NCBI RefSeq assembly: GCF_050897975.1
Contig: NZ_JBPAXY010000007.1
Location: 124,001-188,000 of the forward strand
DNA length: 64,000 nt
Reading direction: 5' to 3'
DNA from: Pseudooceanicola sp050897975
Lineage (GTDB): Bacteria > Pseudomonadota > Alphaproteobacteria > Rhodobacterales > Rhodobacteraceae
A program made the translations under genes and the position numbers. Below, one piece after another: positions 33,848 to 42,038 of the stretch. Every line of letters starts with the position of its first letter. The stretch's first letter is position 1. The notes beneath the pieces are model-generated. The model was not told the DNA's origin. It did no database searches and saw only the letters and a program-made list of their open reading frames with translations.

Positions 33848-35007
33848 GCGAAATAGTCCTTCAGGATGCGCGCATAGATCGCCTTCAGCTGCGGGATCTG
33901 ATCGACCGGCACGTTCTCGTCCACCTGGTGCATGGTCTCGCCCACCAGGCCGAACTCGACCACCGGGCACAGATCCTTGACGAAACGCGCGTCCGAGGTG
34001 CCGCCGGTGGTCGACAGCTCCGGCGTCACGCCGGTCTCGGCCTCGACGGCGCGGGCCACCAGCGCCGACAGCTCGCCCGGGGGCGTCAGAAAGGCCTCGC
34101 CCGAGATCTTCAGGCGCGGTTCGATCAGGATGTCGAACTGGCGCGACACGTCCTGCGCTTCGCGGCGCAGCCACTGGCTCAGGCTTTCGCCCGTGTGGAT
34201 GTCGTTGAAGCGGATGTTGACGGCGGCGCGGCATTGCGCGGGTATCACGTTGGTGGCCTCGTTGCCGGTGTCGAACTGCACCACCGCCAGGGTCGAGGGG
34301 TCGAAATGGTCGGTCCCCTGGTCCAGCTCGGCGCTGGCCAGCCGGTCGATCAGCCGCGCCATGGCGGGCAGGGGGTTCTTGGCACGGTGCGGATAAGCGG
34401 AATGGCCCTGTTTGCCGGTCGCCGTGAACCAAGCGGTCATCGAGCCGCGACGGCCGATCTTGATCATCTCGCCCATGGTGGTGGGGCAGGTCGGCTCGCC
34501 GACCAGGCAATGGGTCATGGTCTCGCCATTGGCAGCCATCCAGTCCAGCAGGGCGATGGTGCCATCGGTCGAGTCGCCCTCTTCGTCCCCGGTGATCGCC
34601 AGCACCACGGCGCCTTCCGCAGGCGGGGTCTGGGTGACAAAGTCGATGGCGGCGGCCACGAAACAGGCGACGCCCGATTTCATGTCGGTGGCGCCGCGCC
34701 CGTACATGCGCCCGTCGCGGATCTCGGCGCCGAAGGGATCGGCGGTCCAGGCGGCGGCATCGCCCACGGGCACCACGTCGGTATGACCGTTGAAGCCGAA
34801 GGTGCGCGCCGCCCCCTTCTCGCCCCAGCGGGCAAAGAGGTTGGCGATGCCGTTCCGGTCGGCGCGGACACAGGTAAAGCCCGCCGCCTCCAGCCGGTCC
34901 TGCAACAGCACCAGCGCGCCGCCCTCCTCCGGGGTGACAGAGGGGCAGCGGATCAGATCGGCGGTCAGGGCGACGGCATCGGTGGGCGCGGTCGTGTCGG
35001 CGGACAT
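33844..35007 (-). CDS. dapE: succinyl-diaminopimelate desuccinylase
   Basis: A 387-residue di-zinc M20 peptidase-family enzyme that releases succinate in the DAP/lysine pathway. Zinc and catalytic residues: FNGHTDVVPVG (His and Asp), GRGATDMKSGVACF (bridging Asp), TGDEEGDSTDGT (Glu pair) and the C-terminal TGGTSDARF. The start at 35007 has AAGGAG 8 bases upstream. The succinylase for the same branch, dapD, lies 4 kb away at 38949, so the two are near but not in one operon. Confidence 0.93.
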   Translation of the reverse strand: MSADTTAPTDAVALTADLIRCPSVTPEEGGALVLLQDRLEAAGFTCVRADRNGIANLFARWGEKGAARTFGFNGHTDVVPVGDAAAWTADPFGAEIRDGRMYGRGATDMKSGVACFVAAAIDFVTQTPPAEGAVVLAITGDEEGDSTDGTIALLDWMAANGETMTHCLVGEPTCPTTMGEMIKIGRRGSMTAWFTATGKQGHSAYPHRAKNPLPAMARLIDRLASAELDQGTDHFDPSTLAVVQFDTGNEATNVIPAQCRAAVNIRFNDIHTGESLSQWLRREAQDVSRQFDILIEPRLKISGEAFLTPPGELSALVARAVEAETGVTPELSTTGGTSDARFVKDLCPVVEFGLVGETMHQVDENVPVDQIPQLKAIYARILKDYFA

Positions 35008-35349
35008 GAGAGGTCTCCTTTTCTGGCCGAATGGCTAGCGGGTTTCGCGCCCCTTGCAAAGGTCCGGGCAGCGAGGAGGCGCCGCCAGGGGCCGGGGCGG
35101 GGGCCCTAAAGAGGGGGCGCGCGGGGGCAGATCTGCCCGCCTCACCCCGCTTTGACACCATATGATCTTTACCTGAGGCCAAAGGAATGCGATTCTGCCT
35201 GCAAGAGCGCGCCACAAGACGCGCCAGGGCGAGGCGCCATGACAGGGCAGACGATCCATCTTTGCAAAGCCGCGCGGGCCGCCGCGCCTTGCGTCGTGGC
35301 AGGTGTCGCGCGGGCTGCCCTGACGTGCGCCCGGGGGCGGGGCTAGGCC
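35008..35349. other. 342-bp intergenic region upstream of the Hint-domain gene
   Basis: Divergent spacer between dapE and the Hint gene. It has a 14-bp palindrome GGGCAGATCTGCCC (35126-35139), a consensus-like TTGACA at 35152 and an A/T-rich TATGATCTTTACC at 35161. A 35-codon frame (35239-35346) ends 3 bp before the Hint start and could be a leader peptide, but I see no good ribosome site for it. No firm gene. Confidence 0.4.
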
Positions 35350-36468
35350 ATGGGCTGGGTCGCCATCTCTTGCCCCGGTGCAGGGGCCATTGCCGCCCAT
35401 GGGCCCGATGCGGCGCGCGAGCCGGCCATCGGGCGCGGCACCGGGACGCTTTTGCGCAGCGCGGGACCGGCCGAGCTGATGGGCCAGGGCTCGATCCTGA
35501 TCGAGGCGCAGATCACCGCCACCCGGGTGCTGACCCCGCTGCTGGACATCCCCTTCCGCCATCCCGTCGCCGGGCGCCTGACGCTCAGCCAGGTGCCGGG
35601 CGGGGCCCTGACCCTGGTGCTGGAGCGGGGCCGCAAGGTCCGCCATTGCAGCCTGAACCTGGAAAGCGGCGAACGGCCCGAACGGATCCGCGTCATGCTG
35701 TCCTGGGAAAGTCGCTCGGGCGTGGCGCGGCTGGTGGTGGAACGGCCCGAACGGGACGTGGCGCCGCTGGCCACGGGCTTTGCCGATCCGCTGGCGCTGC
35801 CCTTCCAGGCGCTGACCGAGGCGGCGCTGTACCCCGAGCTGGAGATGCTGGGCGAGGGGGTCGATTTCCTGGCCGTGTCGGACGGGATCGAACCGATCGG
35901 GCCGATGCCGGGGCTGACCGGCGAGACGGCGATCGACACGCCCGACGGGCGGCGCGCCCTGCGCGAGCTGCGGCGCGGCGACCTGGTGCGGATCGAGGGC
36001 GAGGGCGCCGTGCCGGTGCTGGCCGCCCTGCGCCGCACCCTGCCCGCGCGCGGCCTGTTCCGCCCGGTGCAGCTGTTCGCCCCCTATTTCGGCCTGACCC
36101 GTGACGTGGTGGTGGCCGCGGGCCAGCGCCTGGTCACCGAGGGCGCCGAGGTCGAATACCTGTTCCAGAGCGAAAGCGTGCTGGTCGCCGCCCAGCATCT
36201 GGTGACGGAAAAGACCGGCGCCTGGGCCGAGACCGGGCCGCTGGTCACCCTGCATCAGCTGCTTCTGCCCGATCAGCAGGTGCTGGGGGTCTGCGGCGCG
36301 CGGATGGAAAGCCTGCACGTGGGCCGGTTGCGCCGCTCGGCCGCGCTGGTCGAGGCCAGCCTGCTGGCGGGCTATCAACGCTCGCGCCTGCCGCATCACG
36401 CGGGCCACGCCCGGCCGGTGCTGCGCGACTACGAGGCGCAGATGCTGGCCAGCCATCGCGCCGCCTGA
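35350..36468 (+). CDS. Hint-fold (hedgehog/intein-like) protein lacking the catalytic cysteine
   Basis: A 372-residue protein. Residues about 185-330 follow the Hint_2 pattern common in Rhodobacterales: GETAIDTPDGRRALRELRRGDLVRI, then FRPVQLFAPYFGL and the C-terminal strand block with AAQHLV. In active Hint domains the first residue is the nucleophilic Cys of a CFxxGT motif; here the aligned stretch is GLTGET, and the SPxHR-type histidine reads AAGQR. Both changes argue against self-cleavage. The N-terminal 185 residues are not recognised and show no membrane helix. Function unknown. Confidence 0.75.
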   Translation: MGWVAISCPGAGAIAAHGPDAAREPAIGRGTGTLLRSAGPAELMGQGSILIEAQITATRVLTPLLDIPFRHPVAGRLTLSQVPGGALTLVLERGRKVRHCSLNLESGERPERIRVMLSWESRSGVARLVVERPERDVAPLATGFADPLALPFQALTEAALYPELEMLGEGVDFLAVSDGIEPIGPMPGLTGETAIDTPDGRRALRELRRGDLVRIEGEGAVPVLAALRRTLPARGLFRPVQLFAPYFGLTRDVVVAAGQRLVTEGAEVEYLFQSESVLVAAQHLVTEKTGAWAETGPLVTLHQLLLPDQQVLGVCGARMESLHVGRLRRSAALVEASLLAGYQRSRLPHHAGHARPVLRDYEAQMLASHRAA

Positions 36469-36515
36469 GGCCGGGCGCGGGGCGCCTTTCGGAACATCGG
36501 GAATGGCACAGGTAT

Positions 36516-36539
36516 GGCGGAGTGGCCTCCGCCCTACGG
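36516..36539. repeat. REP-like hairpin with CTACG tail
   Basis: GGCGGAG (36516-36522) pairs with CTCCGCC (36527-36533) over a 4-base loop and is followed by CTACGG. It lies between two convergent genes. The hairpin plus CTACG tail matches the paired elements at 56491-56561. Confidence 0.5.
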
Positions 36540-36550
36540 GGCGTCCTGGC

Positions 36551-36931
36551 CTAGTTGGGGCGCGCGGCGCTGCCCTGTTCCTCGCCGAAGAAGGGCGTCA
36601 TCTGGGCCACGATGACCGAGTTCTCTTCCGCCGCGCGGGCCATCAGGTCGCGCTCGTCCTGGTCCACCTCGTGGCCCATGTCGATCCGGTCTTCCAGGGT
36701 GCCGTAGCCGGTCACATCCAGCGGCGCCAGATCGGCCTGTTTCAGGATCGCCACGGTCTCGCGCACCGCCTCGGCCTCGTCCACGCCCGAGGCATAGCAC
36801 ATCAGCGCGGCGCCGGTGCTGCCCTCGGGCAGGCCGTCGCCCTCGTGCCGGCCGACCTCGACCAGCAGGGTATAGACCTGCTGCCGTTTCGGCGCCTTCT
36901 TCTCCTTGGCGGGCTTGCTGTCCTGGCTCAT
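36551..36931 (-). CDS. conserved-looking hypothetical protein, 126 residues
   Basis: A small acidic soluble protein with a Lys-rich start (KPAKEKKAPKRQQ) and a single domain: VYTLLVEVGRHEGDGLPEGS, then a helix rich in acidic residues (GVDEAEAVRETVAILKQ), then a TGYGTLEDR turn. No known motif is recognised. GGAG 8 bases before the ATG and codon use like the neighbours support a real gene. It is divergent from the DUF2235 gene 225 bp away and convergent with the Hint gene. Confidence 0.7.
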   Translation of the reverse strand: MSQDSKPAKEKKAPKRQQVYTLLVEVGRHEGDGLPEGSTGAALMCYASGVDEAEAVRETVAILKQADLAPLDVTGYGTLEDRIDMGHEVDQDERDLMARAAEENSVIVAQMTPFFGEEQGSAARPN

Positions 36932-37156
36932 CGCGCGCTCCTCGCTGATGGGCAGGGCCGTGCCAGAAAGGGCGGGCTGAGTAAAGGGGGGTGTTCCCGT
37001 ATTCCCCGCGCCGGGGCGAGGGGCTATGCTGATGCGGTCCGGCGTCAGTCGGGCGCGATTTCAGTACGTGCATTTCAGCCCGGTCGGCCCTTGGGCAGCG
37101 GGGCGTATCAGTCAGGCCGCTTGCCCGGGGGCATTCGCGCGGCCAGGGGGGGCATC

Positions 37157-38398
37157 ATGGGAAAGAACATCGTCCTGCTGCTGGACGGGACCGGCAACGG
37201 CATCACCGAACGGCGCACCAATATCCTGCGCCTCTACGGGACGCTGGTGAAATCCGAGGACCAGCTGGTCTGGTACGACCCGGGCGTCGGCAGTTTCGGC
37301 GGCGACGACCCGTTGCGCCTGGTGCCGCCCAACTGGCGCGAGACGGTGCAGCAGGGCACCGGCGCCGGGATGCACCAGAACGTCCGCGAGGCCTACCGCT
37401 TTCTGGTCGAGACCTACCAGCCGGGCGACCGCATCCATCTTCAGGGCTTCAGCCGGGGCGCCTATTCGGCGCGGGTGCTGGCGGGGTTCCTCTATGCCTT
37501 CGGCCTGATGGAGCCGCGCAACCTCAACCTGCTGGACTATGTCTATCGCGCCTACCGCTCGGTCGACGAAAGCCCCGACCTGCGCGACGCGCGCGAGCAT
37601 CGCGACCGCGAGGGGCCGCTGGCGGCGATCAACCTGCATCGCCGTGCCCTGCGCCCGCGCGAGGTCGAGGTGGCCAGCATGGGCCTGTTCGACACCGTCG
37701 CCTCGATGATCGAACGCAAGGGCTGGGTGCGCTACGGGGTGCGGCTGCACGCCTTCACCCATGAGAACCCCGGGGTGCGCAAGCTGCGCCACGCCATGGC
37801 CATTGACGAACGCCGGGTGATGTTCCGCCCGCGCCTGTGGGGCAGCCAAGGGATGCGCGACCTGGAGCTGTCGGCGCGCACCTGGCGCGACGTGAAAGAG
37901 GAATGGTTCGCGGGCGTGCATCGCGACGTGGGCGGCGGGCGCGACAGCGAAGAGGACAGCCAGCTGGGCAAGGTGCCCCTGGCCTGGATGATCGACGAGC
38001 TGCGCCACGAGGATCTGATCTTCGACGACGCCCTGGTGCAACTGCTGGTGCAGGGCGAGGGGCCGGGTGCGGTACGTGACGGCGAGCGGATCTATTATGC
38101 CCCCGATGCCACCCGGCGCCTGGACCTGAGCAAGCTGGGCGGGCTGGAATGGATGGAATGGGTGCCCTTCCTGCGCACCGGCAAGGGCATCGGCGGCGGT
38201 GCCCCGGGGCGCAAACTGCTGGGCCTGCCCCTGCCCGGCGGCGCCCGGCGCGAGATTCCCGAGGATGCGGTGATCCACCCGTCGGTCTTCGAACGGATGG
38301 CCGCCGGGCTGGGCTATGATCCGCAGAACCTGCCCGCGCCCGCGCGCGAGGCCTATCGCAGCTGGAAAGCCGCGCGGGACGCGGCGCCTGCGGGCTGA
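37157..38398 (+). CDS. DUF2235 alpha/beta-hydrolase (Tle1-like fold)
   Basis: A 413-residue cytoplasmic protein. IVLLLDGTGNG at the N-terminus and the nucleophile elbow IHLQGFSRGAYSARVLAG (GxSxG with Ser as nucleophile) are the marks of DUF2235, the domain shared with type VI lipase effectors Tle1. WFAGVHRDVGGG near residue 260 carries the likely catalytic Asp/His region. There is no secretion gene, PAAR or VgrG partner nearby and no signal peptide, so an intracellular role is more likely than toxin delivery. I chose ATG 37157; the frame is open upstream but reads as non-coding. Confidence 0.82.
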   Translation: MGKNIVLLLDGTGNGITERRTNILRLYGTLVKSEDQLVWYDPGVGSFGGDDPLRLVPPNWRETVQQGTGAGMHQNVREAYRFLVETYQPGDRIHLQGFSRGAYSARVLAGFLYAFGLMEPRNLNLLDYVYRAYRSVDESPDLRDAREHRDREGPLAAINLHRRALRPREVEVASMGLFDTVASMIERKGWVRYGVRLHAFTHENPGVRKLRHAMAIDERRVMFRPRLWGSQGMRDLELSARTWRDVKEEWFAGVHRDVGGGRDSEEDSQLGKVPLAWMIDELRHEDLIFDDALVQLLVQGEGPGAVRDGERIYYAPDATRRLDLSKLGGLEWMEWVPFLRTGKGIGGGAPGRKLLGLPLPGGARREIPEDAVIHPSVFERMAAGLGYDPQNLPAPAREAYRSWKAARDAAPAG

Positions 38399-38484
38399 GG
38401 GGGCGCGCACAGCAAAACGCCCGCCGCGGTATGGCCGGGCGGGCGTGGAAATGCAGGGCGGGATTGAATGGCGCGGGGCGCGCC

Positions 38485-38736
38485 TCAGGCGCGGCGCAGC
38501 CCGCGCACCAGGGCGATCAGCAGGCAGGCGCCCAGCACGGCCACGATCATCTGGCCCAGGATGCCGTAAAGCGTGGCGCCCACGATGGCGGTCAGAAGGA
38601 AATTGCCCACCACGGCGCCGATGATCCCCATCAGGATGTTCATCAACAGCCCCATGCTGGAGTTCATGATCTTCTCGGCGATCCAGCCCGCCAGGGCGCC
38701 GAGGATGATTGCCAGAAACCAGCCGATGCCGACCAT
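38485..38736 (-). CDS. GlsB/YeaQ/YmgE-family small membrane protein
   Basis: An 83-residue protein of three hydrophobic helices with the family's glycine pattern: GWFLAIILGALAGWIAEKIM, then LMNILMGIIGAVVGNFLL and a final helix containing ILGQMIVAVLGACLLIALV. These 'transglycosylase-associated' proteins respond to stress in several bacteria, but their biochemical function is unknown. The name is historical and no enzymatic site is present. Confidence 0.85.
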   Translation of the reverse strand: MVGIGWFLAIILGALAGWIAEKIMNSSMGLLMNILMGIIGAVVGNFLLTAIVGATLYGILGQMIVAVLGACLLIALVRGLRRA

Positions 38737-38948
38737 TGTGTCTCTCCTGTCCGTATTTCGAAAGCGTGTTGCGATGCGTCGTCGCCCCCCATGGGGCCTC
38801 TTGCCGGATCAACGCGGGCCCCCGGGCGGTGGTTCCCCGAAGAGCGCCGCCGGCAGGCGAAGCGAGGAGGGCCCCCGGGGCCGGGGGCACAAAGGAAAAG
38901 GCCCGCCTCCGGCAGGAGACGGGCCCGATGTCACGCGCCGAGGGACGA

Positions 38949-39776
38949 TCAGTCGCGCAGCAGCTCGTTCACGCCGGTCTTCGAGCGGGTCCGCTCGTCG
39001 ACGCGTTTCACGATCACCGCGCAATAGAGGTTCACGCCGTTCTTCGACGGCATGGTGCCCGCCACGACCACCGAATAGGGCGGCACTTCGCCATAGAAGA
39101 CCTCGCCGGTCTCGCGGTCGACGATCTTGGTCGACTGGCCCAGGAAGACGCCCATGCCCAGGACCGAACCTTCGCGCACGATCACGCCTTCGGCCACTTC
39201 CGAGCGGGCGCCGACAAAGCAGTTGTCCTCGATGATCACGGGGCCCGCTTGCAGCGGTTCCAGAACGCCGCCGATGCCTGCGCCGCCCGAGATGTGGCAG
39301 TTCTTGCCGATCTGGGCGCAGCTGCCGACGGTGGCCCAGGTGTCAACCATGGTGCCGCTGTCGACATAGGCGCCCAGGTTCACGAAGGAGGGCATCAGCA
39401 CCGCGCCGGGGGCGATATAGGCGGATTTGCGCACCACGCAGTTGGGCACGGCGCGAAAGCCCGCGTCTTTCCATTCCTTCTCGCCCCAGCCGAAGAACTT
39501 GCTGTCGACCTTGTCCCACCAGGTCGAGCCCTGGGGGCCGCCGGCGTGGGGTTCCATGTCCTTGATGCGGAAGCCCAGCAGGACGGCCTTCTTGGCCCAC
39601 TGGTTGACGTGCCAGTTGCCGTCTTCGCCCTTCTGGGCCACGCGCAGGGCGCCGCTGTCCAGGGCGTTCAGCGTGTCGAGGATGGCCTCGCGGGTTTCGC
39701 CGGTGGTGGCGGGGGTGATCTGGTCGCGCGCCTCCCAGGCGGCTTCGATGGCGGCTTCAAGCTGGGCGTTGGACAT
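38949..39776 (-). CDS. dapD: 2,3,4,5-tetrahydropyridine-2,6-dicarboxylate N-succinyltransferase
   Basis: A 275-residue acyltransferase of the succinylase branch of lysine/DAP synthesis. The N-terminal helical part (LEAAIEAAWEARDQI) is followed by a left-handed beta-helix of hexapeptide repeats (residues about 110-225), with FVNLGAYVDSGTMVDTWATV, IGKNCHISGGAGIGGVLEP and SEVAEGVIVREGSVLGMGVF. The start at 39776 has GGAGGA 6 bases upstream; an ATG six codons earlier lacks one. It pairs functionally with dapE at 33844. Confidence 0.95.
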   Translation of the reverse strand: MSNAQLEAAIEAAWEARDQITPATTGETREAILDTLNALDSGALRVAQKGEDGNWHVNQWAKKAVLLGFRIKDMEPHAGGPQGSTWWDKVDSKFFGWGEKEWKDAGFRAVPNCVVRKSAYIAPGAVLMPSFVNLGAYVDSGTMVDTWATVGSCAQIGKNCHISGGAGIGGVLEPLQAGPVIIEDNCFVGARSEVAEGVIVREGSVLGMGVFLGQSTKIVDRETGEVFYGEVPPYSVVVAGTMPSKNGVNLYCAVIVKRVDERTRSKTGVNELLRD

Positions 39777-39932
39777 GGTCTTCCTCCGGTGCAACAGGGG
39801 TCACGCCCCTATAGGGCCTCGCGCATTGGCGCGCAATCGCGCTGGTCCCTACCGCGCCGCTGCGCTAGCTAATGAGACAGGGGCGCCCTATGGTCCCCCT
39901 TTTCCGACTTTTCCTTCCCGAGCAGAGATTTC

Positions 39933-40826
39933 ATGACCCAGGACAGCCGCGACAGCCGCCATTCCCGTTTCCGCGACGCCCATGACGACAAGACCACCGC
40001 GCGCTATGTCGAGCAGACGCCGCAGACCATGTCGCCCAGTTACCGGCTGGCCTATGCGGACGAGGATTTCCTGCTGCGCGACGAGATGCGCTCGGTCCGC
40101 TTGCAGCTGGAGCTGATGAAGCCGGAACTGGCGCTGGAAGAGGCGGGGATCAATTCCACCGTGGTGCTGTTCGGTGGCGCGCGCATCCGGGCGCCGGGGG
40201 TGGTGCCCGAGGGGCACCCGATGGCCAAGCTGGCGACCTATTACACCCAGGCCGAACGGCTGGCGGCCCTGGTGACGGAAAAGTCGCTGGCCGCGGGCGG
40301 CACCGACTGGGTGGTCTGCACCGGCGGCGGCCCCGGCGTGATGGAGGCGGGCAACAAGGGCGCCCATGAGGCCGGGGGCCGGTCTGTCGGCCTGTCCATC
40401 GTGTTGCCGCACGAACAGGTGCCCAACCCCTATGTCACGCCTGAACTGACCTTCAACTTTCACTATTTTGCTGTCCGCAAGATGCATTTCCTGATGCGCG
40501 CCCGCGCCGTCTGCGTCTTCCCCGGTGGCTTCGGCACCCTGGACGAGACCTTCGAGGCGCTGACCCTGATCCAGACGGGCCGGATGGAGCGCCAGCCGGT
40601 GCTGTTCTTCGGTCGCAGCTTCTGGGAAGGGGTGATCAACTTCGAGGCGCTGGTCGAGGCGGGCACGATCTCGGCCGAGGATCTGAACCTCTTCCGCTTC
40701 GTCGAGACCGCCGAAGAGGCGCTGGAGGCGATCGAGAGCTGGGAAGGCGCAGGCACCAAGCGCAGCGAGATCCCGGGGCGCAAGGATCTGGGCGATCCCA
40801 CCGAGACCGGGGGGACGCAGGCGTGA
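39933..40826 (+). CDS. LOG-family protein (TIGR00730-type nucleotide phosphoribohydrolase)
   Basis: A 297-residue Rossmann-like protein, longer than simple LOG proteins because of an N-terminal extension of about 70 residues. The active-site motif PGGFGTLDETFEAL near residue 195 and GGGPGVMEAGNKGAHEAG are clear. Family members release the base from cytokinin or purine ribonucleotide monophosphates; the old name 'lysine decarboxylase' is misleading. It overlaps the following transporter by GTGA. Confidence 0.85.
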   Translation: MTQDSRDSRHSRFRDAHDDKTTARYVEQTPQTMSPSYRLAYADEDFLLRDEMRSVRLQLELMKPELALEEAGINSTVVLFGGARIRAPGVVPEGHPMAKLATYYTQAERLAALVTEKSLAAGGTDWVVCTGGGPGVMEAGNKGAHEAGGRSVGLSIVLPHEQVPNPYVTPELTFNFHYFAVRKMHFLMRARAVCVFPGGFGTLDETFEALTLIQTGRMERQPVLFFGRSFWEGVINFEALVEAGTISAEDLNLFRFVETAEEALEAIESWEGAGTKRSEIPGRKDLGDPTETGGTQA

Positions 40827-42025
40827 TCACCTGGCTGCGGGTCATCCTGCTGTTCGCTGCCGGGATGGGCGCCGCGGCGCAGTTCGGCAAGGTCTCGGTG
40901 CTGTTTTCCGCCTGGGCCGAGGTCTACCCCGACGGCGGCGCGGCCCTGGGTTTCCTGGTGTCGCTGGTCTCGCTCATGGGGGTGGTGCTGGGCCTGCTGG
41001 CGGGGTTGGTGGTGATGCGCGTGGGCTTTCGCCGCACCCTGATCTGGGCGCTGCTGGCCAGTGCGGTGGTCTCGGCGCTGGAGGTGTTCCTGCCGCCCTT
41101 GCCGGTGATGCTGGTGCTGCGCGCGCTGGAGGGCCTGCCGCATCTGGCAATCGTCGTGGCCGCGCCCACCCTGCTGGCCGAGATCACGGACGAGCGCACG
41201 CGGCCTATGGCTATGACCCTGTGGGGCACCTATTTCGGCGTCACCTTCGCCCTCTACGCCGTGCTCGGTCCCTGGATGCTGCGCCTGGGCGGGGTCGAGC
41301 TGGTGCTGGCCAGCCATGCGGGGTTCCTGCTGCTGATGGCCGGGCTGCTGTGGCTGGCCCTGCCCGATGACCGCCCGTTGCCCGAGGGCCGGGTCGCGCA
41401 GCCTGCCGAACGGCTGGGCCTGCGGATGATCCTGGCGCGCCATGTCACCGCCTATTCCTCGCCCTTCATCGCCGCGCCGGGGGTGGCGTGGCTGTTCTAC
41501 GCGATCAACTTTGTGGCGCTGATGACCGTGCTGCCGACCTTCCTGCCCGAGGCCACGCGCGAGATGCAGATGACCGTGCTGCCCCTGGTTGGCATCGTCT
41601 CGGCCCTGACCTTCGGCGCGCTGGCGCTGAAGCTGTTTCGCGCCGTGCCGGTGGCGATCGCGGGCTACCTGATGGCCGCCGCCTCGGTGGTGCTGCTGGT
41701 GGTGGCGCCGGGGGTGGTCTGGGCGCCGGGCGCGCTGTTCATCGCCATGGGCTTCATGCAAAGTGGCGGGTTCGCCTCGGTGCCGCAGATCAACACCGAT
41801 CCGGGCGACCGGGCCCTGGCCAACGGGGTGCTGGCGCAGATGGGCAATGTGGGCAACCTCAGCGGTACGCCCATTCTGCTGGCGATGACCGGGGCGTTTG
41901 ATTTCGCCGGGCTGATCGTCTTTTCGGTGCTGTTCTACGGGCTGGGGGCGCTGGTCCATATCCTGGCGGCGCGGATGCGCGCCCGGCGCGGGTCGGGCGA
42001 GGGTGCCCTGGGCGCCGCGCGCTAG
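40823..42025 (+). CDS. MFS transporter
   Basis: A 400-residue major-facilitator protein with 12 predicted helices. The loop after helix 2 reads VVMRVGFRRTLIWALL, a form of the family's GxxxDRxGRR signature; the first helix begins WLRVILLFAAGMGAAAQFG. GTG 40823 overlaps the LOG-family stop. Substrate unknown; co-translation with a LOG-type enzyme might point to a base or nucleoside, but this is weak. It converges on arsJ with a 13-bp gap. Confidence 0.85.
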   Translation: MITWLRVILLFAAGMGAAAQFGKVSVLFSAWAEVYPDGGAALGFLVSLVSLMGVVLGLLAGLVVMRVGFRRTLIWALLASAVVSALEVFLPPLPVMLVLRALEGLPHLAIVVAAPTLLAEITDERTRPMAMTLWGTYFGVTFALYAVLGPWMLRLGGVELVLASHAGFLLLMAGLLWLALPDDRPLPEGRVAQPAERLGLRMILARHVTAYSSPFIAAPGVAWLFYAINFVALMTVLPTFLPEATREMQMTVLPLVGIVSALTFGALALKLFRAVPVAIAGYLMAAASVVLLVVAPGVVWAPGALFIAMGFMQSGGFASVPQINTDPGDRALANGVLAQMGNVGNLSGTPILLAMTGAFDFAGLIVFSVLFYGLGALVHILAARMRARRGSGEGALGAAR

Positions 42026-42038
42026 GCGCGGCGCCGGG

